A stretch of 64,000 nucleotides of DNA from Treponema sp. (GCA_017934745.1 JAGBIY010000003.1:62001-126000); one strand, 5' to 3'; positions 7,871 to 16,861 are shown, numbered from the stretch's first letter. The notes: generated from the letters alone by a model not told the origin. Numbers and translations: made by a program.

Positions 7871-8826
7871 AATTCTTCTGGAAGCGGAGCTTCGACCGTC
7901 ATTGTCTCGCCCGTGACGGGATGTGGGAATGTCAAGGACGACGCGTGCAGCATTATCCTCCTGAAGTCCGCGCCGCCGTACAGTTCGTCGCCGATTATCG
8001 GCAGCCCCACGGACGATAGGTGGACGCGGATTTGATGAGTGCGCCCTGTGAGAGGACGGCATTCCACGCAAAGGACATCGAGGCCGCCCACTTTCTTCCG
8101 GTTCAGAATGGAAAAATCGGTCTTCGAGTCCTGTCCGCCGCTCTGCACCCTGCCCCACTTCGCGGCCTGGCTTTTCGGGCTGATTCGGTCCATCGGAAAT
8201 TCCACGCTGAAGTCTTTTGGAAAAGCCGAGACATCGAACGGGCACTTTTCGTCCGTGACCACCGCCCTGTACGTTTTCCTCGCAGAATGGAACTCGAACA
8301 TCTCGTGGCACTTGGTGTTGACAGAACGTTTTTTTGTGAACAGAATCACTCCGCTTGTCTCCCTGTCGAGTCTGTGCATGATTCCGACATACGGAGGGTT
8401 CTTCATGTTCGGGCTTTCGATTTTCTGCCGCTCGAAAAGATACCTGACGACAGCGGCGTGGAGGTTGTCGCGGCTTTTGACCATGCCGGCCTCGGTGGGG
8501 AAAAACGCGGGCTTGTTCACGACGATTATCGAGTCGTCCTCGAAAAGCACGTCCTTTTCGGAAAGCTCGAAATCTATGTCGTCAGGTTGTTTTTCAAAGA
8601 AGAGTTTTTCGGAATCCACCGAAACAGCGACGGCCGAATTCGGAAAAAGAACGAAAGCGGGAATCCTGACCTGTCTTGAATCGACGGAGACGGAACCGGC
8701 GACAATCAGCCGGCGGATTTTCGAATTCGATATCTGAGAGTTTATGATTTTTGGAAGTTCTCCACGGAGGAATTCATCGAGACGTATTTTTGACTTGTTT
8801 TTCAGATAATGGATTTTTGATGGCAT
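7867..8826 (-). CDS. RluA-family 23S rRNA/tRNA pseudouridine synthase
   Basis: 319 residues from the ATG at 8826; the open frame extends upstream, but RluA homology starts here. An S4-like N-terminal domain (SKIRLDEFLRGELPKI, residues 12-27) is followed by the catalytic domain with HRLDRETSG (151-159, catalytic Asp154) and GRTHQIRVHLSSVGLPI near the C-terminus. These enzymes isomerise uridine in rRNA or tRNA; the exact target (RluC, RluD or TruC type) cannot be read here. No Shine-Dalgarno; a -10 sits seven bases before the ATG. Confidence 0.9.
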   Translation of the reverse strand: MPSKIHYLKNKSKIRLDEFLRGELPKIINSQISNSKIRRLIVAGSVSVDSRQVRIPAFVLFPNSAVAVSVDSEKLFFEKQPDDIDFELSEKDVLFEDDSIIVVNKPAFFPTEAGMVKSRDNLHAAVVRYLFERQKIESPNMKNPPYVGIMHRLDRETSGVILFTKKRSVNTKCHEMFEFHSARKTYRAVVTDEKCPFDVSAFPKDFSVEFPMDRISPKSQAAKWGRVQSGGQDSKTDFSILNRKKVGGLDVLCVECRPLTGRTHQIRVHLSSVGLPIIGDELYGGADFRRIMLHASSLTFPHPVTGETMTVEAPLPEEF

Positions 8827-8861
8827 GAATCGAAATTTATCAACAATCGCCAAAATTGCAA
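8827..8861 (-). promoter_or_regulatory. Leaderless promoter of the RluA-family gene
   Basis: Minus strand: TTGCAA (8856-8861), a 16-bp spacer, TAAATT (8834-8839), then seven bases to the ATG at 8826. Confidence 0.55.
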
Positions 8862-8984
8862 CACTTTTTTGACGCGGAGAACAAATGTTCATAAATTTTA
8901 CTTGAGAATATCCACATTCAGAAAAAATCAATATATACTAAAAAAACTCCAAAAACTAAACTTTTGGAACAGGAGCAATTTATA

Positions 8985-10046
8985 ATGAAAACAATCAGAA
9001 TCGCTTTTTTTGACACAAAACCTTACGACAAGGAAACGTTCATGAAAGCGGCGACTCTTGCAGAAGGCAAAGCAAACGACGAATCGGAAGCAGAGGATTC
9101 GGTGAAATTCGAATTCGACTTTTTCGAAGGGCATTTGACGGAGACATCCGCACCCCTTGCACAGAACCACGATGTCGTCTGCATATTCGCCAACGACCAG
9201 GTCACCAAGCAAGTTGCGGAAATCTTGGTGGCGGAGGGAATCCAAATCATCGCGCTGCGCTCTGTCGGCATCAACAATGTGGACATGAAAGCCATTTCTG
9301 AAATCAACGCGGAAAGCAGCAGGCTGCAGGTCGTTCATGTTCCGTCTTATTCGGAGCACGCTTCGGCTGAATTCGCGGTGGCGATGCTCCAGGCACTCAA
9401 CAGGAAAATCTACAAGGCTTACGCAAGGACACGCGACGGAATATTCACGAACGACGGACTTGTCGGAACCGAAATCTACGGAAAGACAGTCGGAATAATC
9501 GGAGCCGGAAAAATTGGAAAGGCCGCCGCGGAAATTTTCAAGGGATACGGAGCGACTGTGCTTTTGAACGCGGCCCATCAAGACCCTTCATTCGGACAGA
9601 AAATCGACTCGGAATACGTGAACCTCGAAGAAATCTTCAAGAACTCGGACTACATAATGCTCTTCTGCCCGCTCGTGTACGAGACGCGGCACATCATCAA
9701 CGACAAGTGCATCTCGCTCATGAAGAAGGAAGCCCTCATCGTGAACATCGGAAGAAGCTCCCTCATCGACACGAACAATCTCCTCGACGCGCTCCACTCC
9801 GGCAGAATCAAGGGAGCCGCGTTCGACATCTTCGAGGAGGACAAGCAGAACCTCTACGGTGACGACTGGGCGCCATCCCCGATACGCGACGAGAACTTCG
9901 AGAAGCTCCTGAGGCTCCCGAACGTGCTCATGACGCACCACCAGGCGTACTTGACGACCGAGAACCTCATGAACATAGCGAGCGTGACGCTGGCGAACAT
10001 CAAGAAAGTCATGAACGGCGACGAATGCGAAAATCTGGTAAAATAA
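8985..10046 (+). CDS. D-2-hydroxyacid dehydrogenase (D-lactate dehydrogenase-like)
   Basis: 353 residues from the ATG at 8985, with AGGAG nine bases upstream. NAD-dependent reduction of a 2-keto acid, most likely pyruvate to D-lactate in fermentation. Visible: RSVGINNVD (92-100), the dinucleotide loop GAGKIGK (173-179), VNIGRSSLID with the catalytic Arg257, the acidic helper in DIFEED (about 285) and MTHHQAYLT with the catalytic His near 319. An acidic insertion (NDESEAEDSVKFEFD) lies near the N-terminus. Monocistronic, ended by the hairpin at 10070. Confidence 0.88.
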   Translation: MKTIRIAFFDTKPYDKETFMKAATLAEGKANDESEAEDSVKFEFDFFEGHLTETSAPLAQNHDVVCIFANDQVTKQVAEILVAEGIQIIALRSVGINNVDMKAISEINAESSRLQVVHVPSYSEHASAEFAVAMLQALNRKIYKAYARTRDGIFTNDGLVGTEIYGKTVGIIGAGKIGKAAAEIFKGYGATVLLNAAHQDPSFGQKIDSEYVNLEEIFKNSDYIMLFCPLVYETRHIINDKCISLMKKEALIVNIGRSSLIDTNNLLDALHSGRIKGAAFDIFEEDKQNLYGDDWAPSPIRDENFEKLLRLPNVLMTHHQAYLTTENLMNIASVTLANIKKVMNGDECENLVK

Positions 10047-10069
10047 ATCCAGATTCAACGAAAAACGGA

Positions 10070-10100
10070 AACGGTTTGAATTGGTTCAAGCCGTTTTTTT
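10070..10100 (+). terminator. Terminator of the D-lactate dehydrogenase gene
   Basis: AACGGTTTGAA (10070-10080) pairs with TTCAAGCCGTT (10085-10095, one G-U pair), followed by a T run. Confidence 0.75.
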
Positions 10101-10122
10101 GTTTGCGGTACAGGAGAAGAAA

Positions 10123-11229
10123 ATGGCACAGAACACAATCGGAACTATTTTCAAGGTCACGACATTCGGAGAAAGCCACGGAGCGGGACTCGGCTGCATT
10201 GTCGACGGAGTTCCAGCCGGAATAGAAATCGACACGGGCAAAATCCAGGCGGCGCTGGACAGGAGAAAGCCTGGCCAGAGCTTCGGAGGAAAGAACAACG
10301 CCTCCGTGACTGCAAGGAAAGAGGACGACAAGGCGGAAATACTGAGCGGAATATTCGAGGGAAAGTCGGAGGGAACGCCGATTTCGATTGTCATCAGGAA
10401 CACGTCGCAGCACTCCAAGGACTACGGGAACCTCGCGAACACGTTCAGGCCGGGACACGCGGACTTCTCGTTCTATTCAAAATACGGCTTCCGGGACTAC
10501 AGGGGTGGCGGAAGAAGCTCCGGCCGGGAGACGGCGGCGCGCGTGGCCGCTGGGGAAATCGCGAACCAGGTGCTCAAGTCAATTCTAGGCGACATCAAGA
10601 TAACAGCCTACACTGAAAGGGCGGCGGGAATTTCCATCGAGAAAGTCGATTTTTCGGAGATTGAGTCGAATTCATTGAGGGCGGCGGACTCGAAAGCGGC
10701 CGAGAAGATGAACGAAAGAATCGAGGAGCTTCGCAAGGAAGGGAACAGCGCAGGAGGAATCGTCGCCTGCAGAGTGACAGGAATCCCGGCAGGACTTGGA
10801 GAACCGGTCTTCGGGAAACTGGACGCGGAACTTGCGAAGGCAATTTTGTCGGTGGGAGCCGTGAAGGGAATCGAATTCGGACTCGGCTTTGACGCCGCAG
10901 ACTCGACAGGAAGCGAGGACAACGACACGATGAGGTGCAAGGACGGAAAAAAAGTCGAATTCGAGACGAACAACGCAGGCGGCATAATCGGCGGAATCTC
11001 GAACGGAAACGACATCTTCTTCAGGGTCGCCGTAAAGCCGGTGCCGAGCATCTTCAAGGAACAGAAGACAATCAGCGTGGACGAAAACGGGAATTTCAGC
11101 GAAACCGACCTCGTGATCGCCGGACGGCACGACGTCTGCCTCTGCCCAAGAATCGTGCCGGTAATCGAAGCCATGACTGCAATCACCCTCGCCGACCTGC
11201 TTCTGCAGAACCGGGCGGCAAGAAGATAG
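10123..11229 (+). CDS. aroC: Chorismate synthase
   Basis: 368 residues from the ATG at 10123, with AGGAGAAG four bases upstream. Converts EPSP to chorismate with reduced FMN, the last shared step of aromatic amino acid synthesis. Signatures: FGESHGAGLGCIVDG, RRKPGQSFGGKN, RPGHADFSFYSKYGFRDYRGGGRSSGRE (FMN/substrate site) and AGRHDVCLCPRIVPVIEAM near the end. Full length. Chorismate synthesis fits a free-living treponeme rather than T. pallidum. Confidence 0.97.
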   Translation: MAQNTIGTIFKVTTFGESHGAGLGCIVDGVPAGIEIDTGKIQAALDRRKPGQSFGGKNNASVTARKEDDKAEILSGIFEGKSEGTPISIVIRNTSQHSKDYGNLANTFRPGHADFSFYSKYGFRDYRGGGRSSGRETAARVAAGEIANQVLKSILGDIKITAYTERAAGISIEKVDFSEIESNSLRAADSKAAEKMNERIEELRKEGNSAGGIVACRVTGIPAGLGEPVFGKLDAELAKAILSVGAVKGIEFGLGFDAADSTGSEDNDTMRCKDGKKVEFETNNAGGIIGGISNGNDIFFRVAVKPVPSIFKEQKTISVDENGNFSETDLVIAGRHDVCLCPRIVPVIEAMTAITLADLLLQNRAARR

Positions 11230-11244
11230 CCAAACAGGCAAAAA

Positions 11245-11297
11245 AAATCCGCCTTCAATTGGAAAAATCCGAAATTGAAGGCGGATTTGATTTTTTC
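11245..11297. terminator. Strong bidirectional terminator after aroC
   Basis: A 16-bp perfect stem, AAATCCGCCTTCAATT (11245-11260) with its complement at 11273-11288, followed by TTTGATTTTTT. On the other strand it ends the small gene at 11315. Confidence 0.85.
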
Positions 11298-11314
11298 AAA
11301 GATAAATATTCAGC

Positions 11315-11455
11315 TTATTTCTTTGATTTTGAATCAGCCTCTGCCAATTTGTTGAGCAAAGCATAGTTCGCTGCGATTCTCTCCGCAGATTTCTTTCCGT
11401 TTGCTCTTGTAAGCTTTGTGCTTACGCGTGGTCTGAAGCGCTGTGCAAGTCTCAT
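11315..11455 (-). CDS. Small basic protein of 46 residues, unrecognised
   Basis: ATG at 11453-11455, TAA at 11315-11317. GAGGTGAG lies three to ten bases upstream, a strong Shine-Dalgarno. The protein starts MRLAQRFRPRVSTKLTRANG and continues with an alanine-rich helix (SAERIAANYALLNKLAEA) and a Lys/Ser tail; it is strongly basic. Size, charge and the short distance to the hexomutase gene upstream suggest a ribosome- or nucleic-acid-associated peptide, but I recognise no family. It is too short for many gene callers. Confidence 0.75.
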   Translation of the reverse strand: MRLAQRFRPRVSTKLTRANGKKSAERIAANYALLNKLAEADSKSKK

Positions 11456-11505
11456 GTTCTCACCTCGTTAAATAAGATTTAATGATTCTAGCAGAAAAAC
11501 GACTT

Positions 11506-13029
11506 CTATTGAAGAGACTGAAGGTCAAGTTTGTCGAAGCCGGAGACAAGTTCCAGAGCGATTTTCTTGAGTTTCGCCAAGTCCCCTTTCCGCTCGCCCT
11601 CGATGTTCATAGGCATCACAGGGTCGTGGAGGCTCAAGCGAAGGAGAATCCAGCCCCTCGCGTCCCCGCCCTTGAAAGAAAGGCGCACGCCCTCGAAATT
11701 CTCAGGAAGGTTGTAGCCTTTTGAGACAGCCCTCTTCTTGAACTCCTCAAGCACTTTCTTCCCGTAGTCTTCGAAATCCTCCTCGCGGATTTTGAGCCTG
11801 AACTCGCCCTCTTCTCCCGGAACGGCCTTCGGGAACGCCTCAAGGAATTCTCCAAGCCCAGCCCCATCCTTCTTGGACTCGGCGAGCGCGATTATGATTT
11901 TCACGGCAAGGAAGGCACCGTCGTCAAGCGAGTAGTTCTCGCTCAAGGCTCCGTGTCCGCTCGTCTCCATCGCAAGCGGGCAGACGACTCCGCTCTCGTT
12001 CAGCTCAATCTGCTTTTCGATTACGTTCTTGTAGCCCCTCTTGAACCTGAAATGCTTCAAGTGGAGGACATCCTCCAGAAAATATGTCAGCCTGTCGGAA
12101 GTCACGCTGTCGGTGACGATTGTGCTGCCCGGATATTTCTTCGCGAGAACGGCTGAAATCAAGGCGATTATGGAATCCCTGTTGATTTCGCTTCCGTCGG
12201 GGAGAACCGCACTCATCCTGTCCACGTCGGTGTCGAAGATGAGCCCCAAATCGGCCTTGTTGCGGACGGTCGCATTCTGAATCGCCTCCATCGCTTCTCC
12301 GTTCTCCGGGTTCGGAATGTGGTTGGGGAACATTCCGTCCGGCTCAAGGAACTGGCTTCCGGTGGTGTCGGCCCCAAGCGGCTCCAGAACGTCGGTCGCG
12401 AAAAAGCCGGAAGCGCCGTTTCCGCTGTCCACCACGATTTTCAGGCCGGAAAGCGGCTTTTCAGATTCGGACACGCCAAGGGAAGAGCAGATGGCAGAGC
12501 GCAAGTGCCTTGAATAACGCCCTATCAAATCGAATTTTGAACGCCCGGCATGGGTGCCTTCGGCATTTTCCACGACAATGGAAGCCGCCATCTCCAAGAT
12601 TATCGCGATGTCGGCGTGGTCAAGTCCTCCGTTTATGTCAAAAAATTTTATTCCGTTGCGGTTGAAAGGCAGATGGCTCGCAGTCACCATGACACTTCCA
12701 GTGAATTTCGTCTCCTCGAAGACACAGGACATGAACATGGCGGGAGTCGTAGCCATTCCGCAGTCGACGACCTTCGCCCCCTCGTACGAAAGCCCCTCGG
12801 ACACGGCGTCGAGCAGCTTTTCGCCTGTTATCCTCGAATCCCGCCCCACGCCGACAACAATCTTGCTCGTGGGAACCTTGTGCTTTATCGAAAGCCAGAA
12901 CGCGAAGGCGGCTCCAATTTTCCGGGCGACTTCCTCGGTCAAATTGACATGCTCCCCCTCGACACCTTCAACGGCGACACCCCTGATGTCGCTACCATTT
13001 TGTAATTTGAATATTTCTTTTTTCGCCAT
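11506..13029 (-). CDS. Phosphohexomutase (phosphomannomutase/phosphoglucomutase family)
   Basis: 507 residues from the ATG at 13029 (MAKKEIFKLQNGSDIRG). Moves phosphate between C1 and C6 of hexoses via a phosphoserine. TASHLPFNRNGIK (116-128) carries the active Ser118; DTDVDR (266-271) is the metal loop, with Thr instead of the usual Gly; a sugar-binding segment lies near METSGHGAL. The C-terminal RGWILLRLSLHDP is the phosphate-binding domain. Whether it acts on glucose, mannose or glucosamine cannot be told; the length favours ManB/Pgm over GlmM. No Shine-Dalgarno: leaderless type. Confidence 0.88.
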   Translation of the reverse strand: MAKKEIFKLQNGSDIRGVAVEGVEGEHVNLTEEVARKIGAAFAFWLSIKHKVPTSKIVVGVGRDSRITGEKLLDAVSEGLSYEGAKVVDCGMATTPAMFMSCVFEETKFTGSVMVTASHLPFNRNGIKFFDINGGLDHADIAIILEMAASIVVENAEGTHAGRSKFDLIGRYSRHLRSAICSSLGVSESEKPLSGLKIVVDSGNGASGFFATDVLEPLGADTTGSQFLEPDGMFPNHIPNPENGEAMEAIQNATVRNKADLGLIFDTDVDRMSAVLPDGSEINRDSIIALISAVLAKKYPGSTIVTDSVTSDRLTYFLEDVLHLKHFRFKRGYKNVIEKQIELNESGVVCPLAMETSGHGALSENYSLDDGAFLAVKIIIALAESKKDGAGLGEFLEAFPKAVPGEEGEFRLKIREEDFEDYGKKVLEEFKKRAVSKGYNLPENFEGVRLSFKGGDARGWILLRLSLHDPVMPMNIEGERKGDLAKLKKIALELVSGFDKLDLQSLQ

Positions 13030-13067
13030 GTTAAAAATTATAGCACATAAAAAAAGGCGCGCTCCAA
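13030..13067 (-). promoter_or_regulatory. Leaderless promoter of the phosphohexomutase gene
   Basis: Minus strand: TTGGAG (13062-13067, inside the gpmI terminator), a 19-bp spacer, a perfect TATAAT (13037-13042), then seven bases to the ATG. Confidence 0.6.
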
Positions 13068-13090
13068 AAAGTTGAAGCGCGCCAAAAAAA
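13049..13090 (-). terminator. Terminator of gpmI
   Basis: GGCGCGCT (13056-13063) pairs with AGCGCGCC (13076-13083); on the minus strand it runs into TTTTTTT. The next gene's promoter starts inside it. Confidence 0.8.
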
Positions 13091-13118
13091 AAATCATCAA
13101 TCAAAAAATCAGATTTTT

Positions 13119-14780
13119 CTATTTGAGATTGATAATAGACTTGTCATAGTCGCTCGGAGGGACGTATCCCATGAGCTGCATGAGCGTGGCAGGCCAAGAA
13201 GAGATTCCCAAACCGCTGTTGAGATTCTCGTTGTCGTACTCGCCCTTGTACTCCGGGTCGTAGATGATGCCTGGAACAGGATTCAGAGAGTGAGAAGTCT
13301 TCGCCTTCGGCTCTCCGTTCTTGTCCATCTTCACGGAGCCGTCCTTGTTGTGCTCGTACATGTCGTCCGAGTTTCCGTGGTCGGCTGTGAGGCAGAGGAT
13401 TCCGCCAGCCTCGTCGATTGCCTGCTTCAAGCGTCCGAGCTGCAAATCCATGCCCTCCATAGAGCAGACGACAGCGTTGAACACGCCCGTGTGTCCGACC
13501 ATGTCGCCGTTCGGATAGTTCAGGCGAATGTGGTCGTACTTTCCGGATTTTATCGCTTCGATTACCTTGTCGGTGATTTCGGCGCACTTCATCCAAGGCC
13601 TCTGCTCGAAAGGAACGACGTCAGAAGGAACCTCAACATAGTCCTCAAGATTCTCGTCGAATTTTCCCTGCTTGTTTCCGTTGAAGAAGTATGTGACGTG
13701 TCCGTACTTCTGGGTCTCCGAAATCGCGAGGAGCTTCACGCCCGTCTTAGTGAGGTACTCGCCCATCGTGCGGTCGATGCTCGGCGGGTTCACGAGATAC
13801 TGGTGAGGAATGTGCGCGTCGCCGTCGTACTCCATCATGCCGGCGTACTCGCAAGCAGGAACTCTCTTCCTGTCGAACCTGTTGAATTCGCTTCCAGCCT
13901 CGAAGCAGTTCGTGATTTCAAGGGCGCGGTCTCCGCGGAAGTTGTAGAGGATTACGGAATCTCCGTCCTCCACAGTTCCAACTGGCTTTCCGTCCTTGGC
14001 GATTACGAATTCGTGCACGTCCTGATCCAAAAGGCCCGCGTTCTCCGCGCGGTAAGTCTCAATCGCCTTCGTGGCTGACTCGAACTGGCGGCCTTCACCC
14101 AAGACATGGGCTTTCCATCCGCGCTCGACCATCGGCCAGTCGGCGTTGTAGCGGTCCATCGTGATGAACATGCGTCCGCCGCCCGAAGCAATCTGGTAGT
14201 CGGCATCCTTGAACGAAGCCAAGTATTCCTCAAGCGGAGTGACATAGTTCAAAGCGGAAGTCGGATCCACGTCGCGTCCGTCGAGCAAGGCGTGCACGCG
14301 GATTTTCTTGATTCCTTCCTTGTTGGCCTGCGCGACCATCGCCTTCAAGTGGTCGATGTGGGCGTGGACGTTTCCGTCGGAGACAAGACCGATGAAATGG
14401 AGTGAAGAATTCTTGTCCTTCACGTTCTTGATGAGCTTCTTCCAAGTCTCGCCGTCGTACATCAAGCCCGACTTGATGCTCTCGGCGACCAGCTTCGCGC
14501 CCTGGGCGAACACGCGTCCGCATCCCATCGCGTTGTGGCCGACCTCGCTGTTTCCCATGTCGTCGTCAGTCGGGAGTCCGACAGCAGTTCCGTGGGCCTT
14601 CAACTGTGTGTGCGGGCAGTTCTTGGTGAACCAGTCCAGGTACTTCATCCTGGAAGCCTTGACGGCATCCCCTTCCTCGTATTTTCCATATCCAACTCCG
14701 TCCATGATGACAAGGACGACAGGACCACGGCGGCCTTTCCAATTCGGATTCTTCGCCAAAGCATGCATTGTGTCTGCCAT
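13119..14780 (-). CDS. gpmI: 2,3-bisphosphoglycerate-independent phosphoglycerate mutase
   Basis: 553 residues, the long form. Interconverts 3- and 2-phosphoglycerate with two metal ions. VIMDGVGYG (25-33, metal-binding Asp27), DDDMGNSEVGHNAMG (catalytic Ser78), LLDGRDVDP, GGGRMFITMDRY and LTADHGNSDDM are all in place. GAGG lies eight bases before the ATG. It has its own terminator, so it is separate from the hexomutase gene. Confidence 0.96.
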   Translation of the reverse strand: MADTMHALAKNPNWKGRRGPVVLVIMDGVGYGKYEEGDAVKASRMKYLDWFTKNCPHTQLKAHGTAVGLPTDDDMGNSEVGHNAMGCGRVFAQGAKLVAESIKSGLMYDGETWKKLIKNVKDKNSSLHFIGLVSDGNVHAHIDHLKAMVAQANKEGIKKIRVHALLDGRDVDPTSALNYVTPLEEYLASFKDADYQIASGGGRMFITMDRYNADWPMVERGWKAHVLGEGRQFESATKAIETYRAENAGLLDQDVHEFVIAKDGKPVGTVEDGDSVILYNFRGDRALEITNCFEAGSEFNRFDRKRVPACEYAGMMEYDGDAHIPHQYLVNPPSIDRTMGEYLTKTGVKLLAISETQKYGHVTYFFNGNKQGKFDENLEDYVEVPSDVVPFEQRPWMKCAEITDKVIEAIKSGKYDHIRLNYPNGDMVGHTGVFNAVVCSMEGMDLQLGRLKQAIDEAGGILCLTADHGNSDDMYEHNKDGSVKMDKNGEPKAKTSHSLNPVPGIIYDPEYKGEYDNENLNSGLGISSWPATLMQLMGYVPPSDYDKSIINLK

Positions 14781-15007
14781 GTTCTATACCTCAAAAAAAA
14801 TTTTAGATTCGTTGTGGAAATAGTACCATTAAACAAATCTTTTATCACGAAAAGACAGAGCCGACCGCCCCCTTGAACGCACGTTTTCTTGAGTTTTCCT
14901 CTCAATAAGTATATTTTCTCTCTGACAAGGAATGTTCTCCACTTAAAAAATGGATTTTTCCGCGCAATGTTATTACCTTAAAAGTATATTTATAACCTTG
15001 TCAAAAG

Positions 15008-15042
15008 TTTCACAAAACAGTTTGACTGCCATAATTTTTTTC
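15008..15042 (+). promoter_or_regulatory. Probable leaderless promoter of an XRE regulator
   Basis: CATAAT (15030-15035) lies seven bases before the ATG at 15043; TTTCAC (15008-15013) is a weak -35 at 16 bp. No Shine-Dalgarno. Confidence 0.4.
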
Positions 15043-15459
15043 ATGGACAAAGAGAACGAAAAGAACAGCGCGGAAAAACAGAAGGAGACAATCCCCCAAC
15101 TCTTCGGAAGGAACGTGAAAGCGTACAGAAAAAAGGCGGGTTTGACGCAGGAGCAGCTTTCGGAGCGGCTCGGCGTTTCACAAAAGCATCTGTCAATCAT
15201 AGAGACCGGCACACAGTTCGCGTCGGCATCGCTGATTGGCAGAATCTCGGAGGAGCTGAACGTGTCTCCGGGGGACTTGTTCGGAGGCTCCAGCAGCGAC
15301 ATGAAAAGGGAAATCGAGAAAACGAGGAGCGTCATTCTGAACACGATAATGAACAGCATGACGCACAGCTTCGCGGGTCTCTCGATGGAGATAGCCGAAC
15401 TAAAGAGGATTTGCCAGACAGGCAGGAACAGCGGTCTCGATTCCGGCATGGACTGGTGA
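15043..15459 (+). CDS. XRE-family transcriptional regulator
   Basis: 138 residues from the ATG at 15043. A Cro/C1 helix-turn-helix covers residues 20-75: FGRNVKAYRKKAGLTQEQLS, GVSQKHLSIIETGTQFAS and ISEELNVSPGDLF. The C-terminal 55 residues are helical, without a metal or ligand motif, and probably mediate dimer formation. Target unknown. It is the left member of a small cluster with a lipoprotein and a second XRE gene. Confidence 0.88.
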   Translation: MDKENEKNSAEKQKETIPQLFGRNVKAYRKKAGLTQEQLSERLGVSQKHLSIIETGTQFASASLIGRISEELNVSPGDLFGGSSSDMKREIEKTRSVILNTIMNSMTHSFAGLSMEIAELKRICQTGRNSGLDSGMDW

Positions 15460-15494
15460 CAGCAAAAACGCCAGATTGTTCAAATTGATGGGGC

Positions 15495-15578
15495 GAATGT
15501 CGAGTTTGTGCATATTGTAGTTGCCGAAACAAGCTCCCTGCGAGGTTCCAGCCATTGCTCTATGAAAACTCGACTTTT
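15495..15578. repeat. Palindromic repeat family, copy A (short form)
   Basis: Ends GAATGTCGAGTTT and AAACTCGACTTT are inverted copies. Contains GCATATTGTAGTTGCCGAAAC and AAGCTCCC as in copies B-D, but the central long hairpin is deleted (84 bp instead of 157-195). Confidence 0.75.
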
Positions 15579-15588
15579 GAGAAAGCAG

Positions 15589-16464
15589 CTATTGCTTTGT
15601 AAAAATGCTGGTATTGTATACACCATTTTCAATGTAATTTAAAACTACATAACAATCTGATGTATTTTTATTTGCTTCTCCTGCACATCCTATGGCATTA
15701 AAATGTTGCATGCCTTCAACAACTGCTTTTGATAAATTTGTATTATTGAAATATGTCGTTTTCTTTTCATAGCCCGAATTTAAAAGCGAACCTTCAAATG
15801 AAGCCACATCAGTTTTGGATAGGAATGCAACATATTCAATAGAACTATTGTTGTGAGCAAAATTTACGACAAATGTATTGTTCCCATATTCAGAAACTAT
15901 GTCAGAAGCTTTTACAGCAGCAGCACCATTATCATTTTTTTTATAATTGCTTCTGCTTTTAGATGAGTATGCAGTATTTCGCTGTCCCGTAGGCTGATAG
16001 TAAAGGCTGTTTTGATAAATCGTATATTCCTGAAGGTCGGGAGTAATATCTTCTTTATTCAATGGGATAAAGAAAATTTGACAAGAATACCTTATATCGT
16101 GCCCGCTTTCATAAACATCTTCCAATTTGTCAAAAATTAGAATGTACTCATACCCCAGTTCTGAGCTTTTCCTACAGGCATTTTTTAAGCAATCATTTTG
16201 TATGTTAGTCTTCGTTGTCATTCTTGCCCAACCAGTTTTGTTAACATTTGTTGTAGTCATTTTTGTAAAACTGTTATACGAAGATGTAGCATAATATCCC
16301 GTGCTATCAATCATCCCATCAGATGTAGACTTATAAACTTTTAGATCTTCAGGAACGTCAAAAACCCCATAGTCTTCTGGATGAAATTCTTCAACGGACG
16401 AAGAAACACAACTTGAAAAGAGAACCGCTGCTATAAGCAGAATTGAAATCACAATATTCTTCAT
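15589..16464 (-). CDS. AT-rich lipoprotein, unknown function
   Basis: 291 residues from the ATG at 16464, with AGGAA six bases upstream; an in-frame ATG 15 bases earlier lacks that spacing. The N-terminus MKNIVISILLIAAVLFSSC is a type II signal peptide with lipid-anchored Cys. The mature part is Ser/Tyr/Asn-rich with two further Cys near the C-terminus (GCAGEA, SDCYVV). No family recognised. Codon use is much richer in AT than the neighbours on both sides, suggesting recent transfer together with the XRE gene at 16574. Confidence 0.8.
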   Translation of the reverse strand: MKNIVISILLIAAVLFSSCVSSSVEEFHPEDYGVFDVPEDLKVYKSTSDGMIDSTGYYATSSYNSFTKMTTTNVNKTGWARMTTKTNIQNDCLKNACRKSSELGYEYILIFDKLEDVYESGHDIRYSCQIFFIPLNKEDITPDLQEYTIYQNSLYYQPTGQRNTAYSSKSRSNYKKNDNGAAAVKASDIVSEYGNNTFVVNFAHNNSSIEYVAFLSKTDVASFEGSLLNSGYEKKTTYFNNTNLSKAVVEGMQHFNAIGCAGEANKNTSDCYVVLNYIENGVYNTSIFTKQ

Positions 16465-16538
16465 TTTTTTCCTGAACAAAAAAGTTAGATTTATACAATA
16501 TACATCTCTTTAGCAATATATACAAATCCTTTAGATAT

Positions 16539-16573
16539 TTGTTTTCAACTTTCTTAGCTTCTAAGATATTTCT
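16539..16573 (+). promoter_or_regulatory. Leaderless promoter of the second XRE regulator
   Basis: TTGTTT (16539-16544), a 17-bp spacer, TAAGAT (16562-16567), then six bases to the ATG at 16574, which should itself be +1. No Shine-Dalgarno. Confidence 0.6.
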
Positions 16574-16855
16574 ATGGATATTGATATAAATACCGAAGTC
16601 CAGAAAGTCGCTGAACGAATCCAGAAGTTACGACAAAAACGTCACATGAGCCAAATGGATTTAGCTTTAGAATCTGGTATTTCGCAAGGATTTTTGGCAA
16701 TGGTAGAGTCCAATAGAAAGGTTCCAACAATAACGACCATATTTAAAATTGCTCAAGCATTAAATATCCACCCATCAACTTTATTGGAAGATGCAGACAT
16801 AAACAGGGAAGAAGCAAAACAGAAAATCATAAGAATGATTGAGAAGGAATTGTGA
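16574..16855 (+). CDS. XRE-family transcriptional regulator, small
   Basis: 93 residues. Helix-turn-helix in residues 10-70: VAERIQKLRQKRHMSQMDLA, GISQGFLAMVESNRKVPTIT and IAQALNIHPSTLL. The short tail (NREEAKQKIIRMIEKEL) is helical. The gene is divergent from the AT-rich lipoprotein gene and shares its base composition; the roughly 110-bp gap between them could hold the operator. Confidence 0.88.
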   Translation: MDIDINTEVQKVAERIQKLRQKRHMSQMDLALESGISQGFLAMVESNRKVPTITTIFKIAQALNIHPSTLLEDADINREEAKQKIIRMIEKEL

Positions 16856-16861
16856 TAACAC

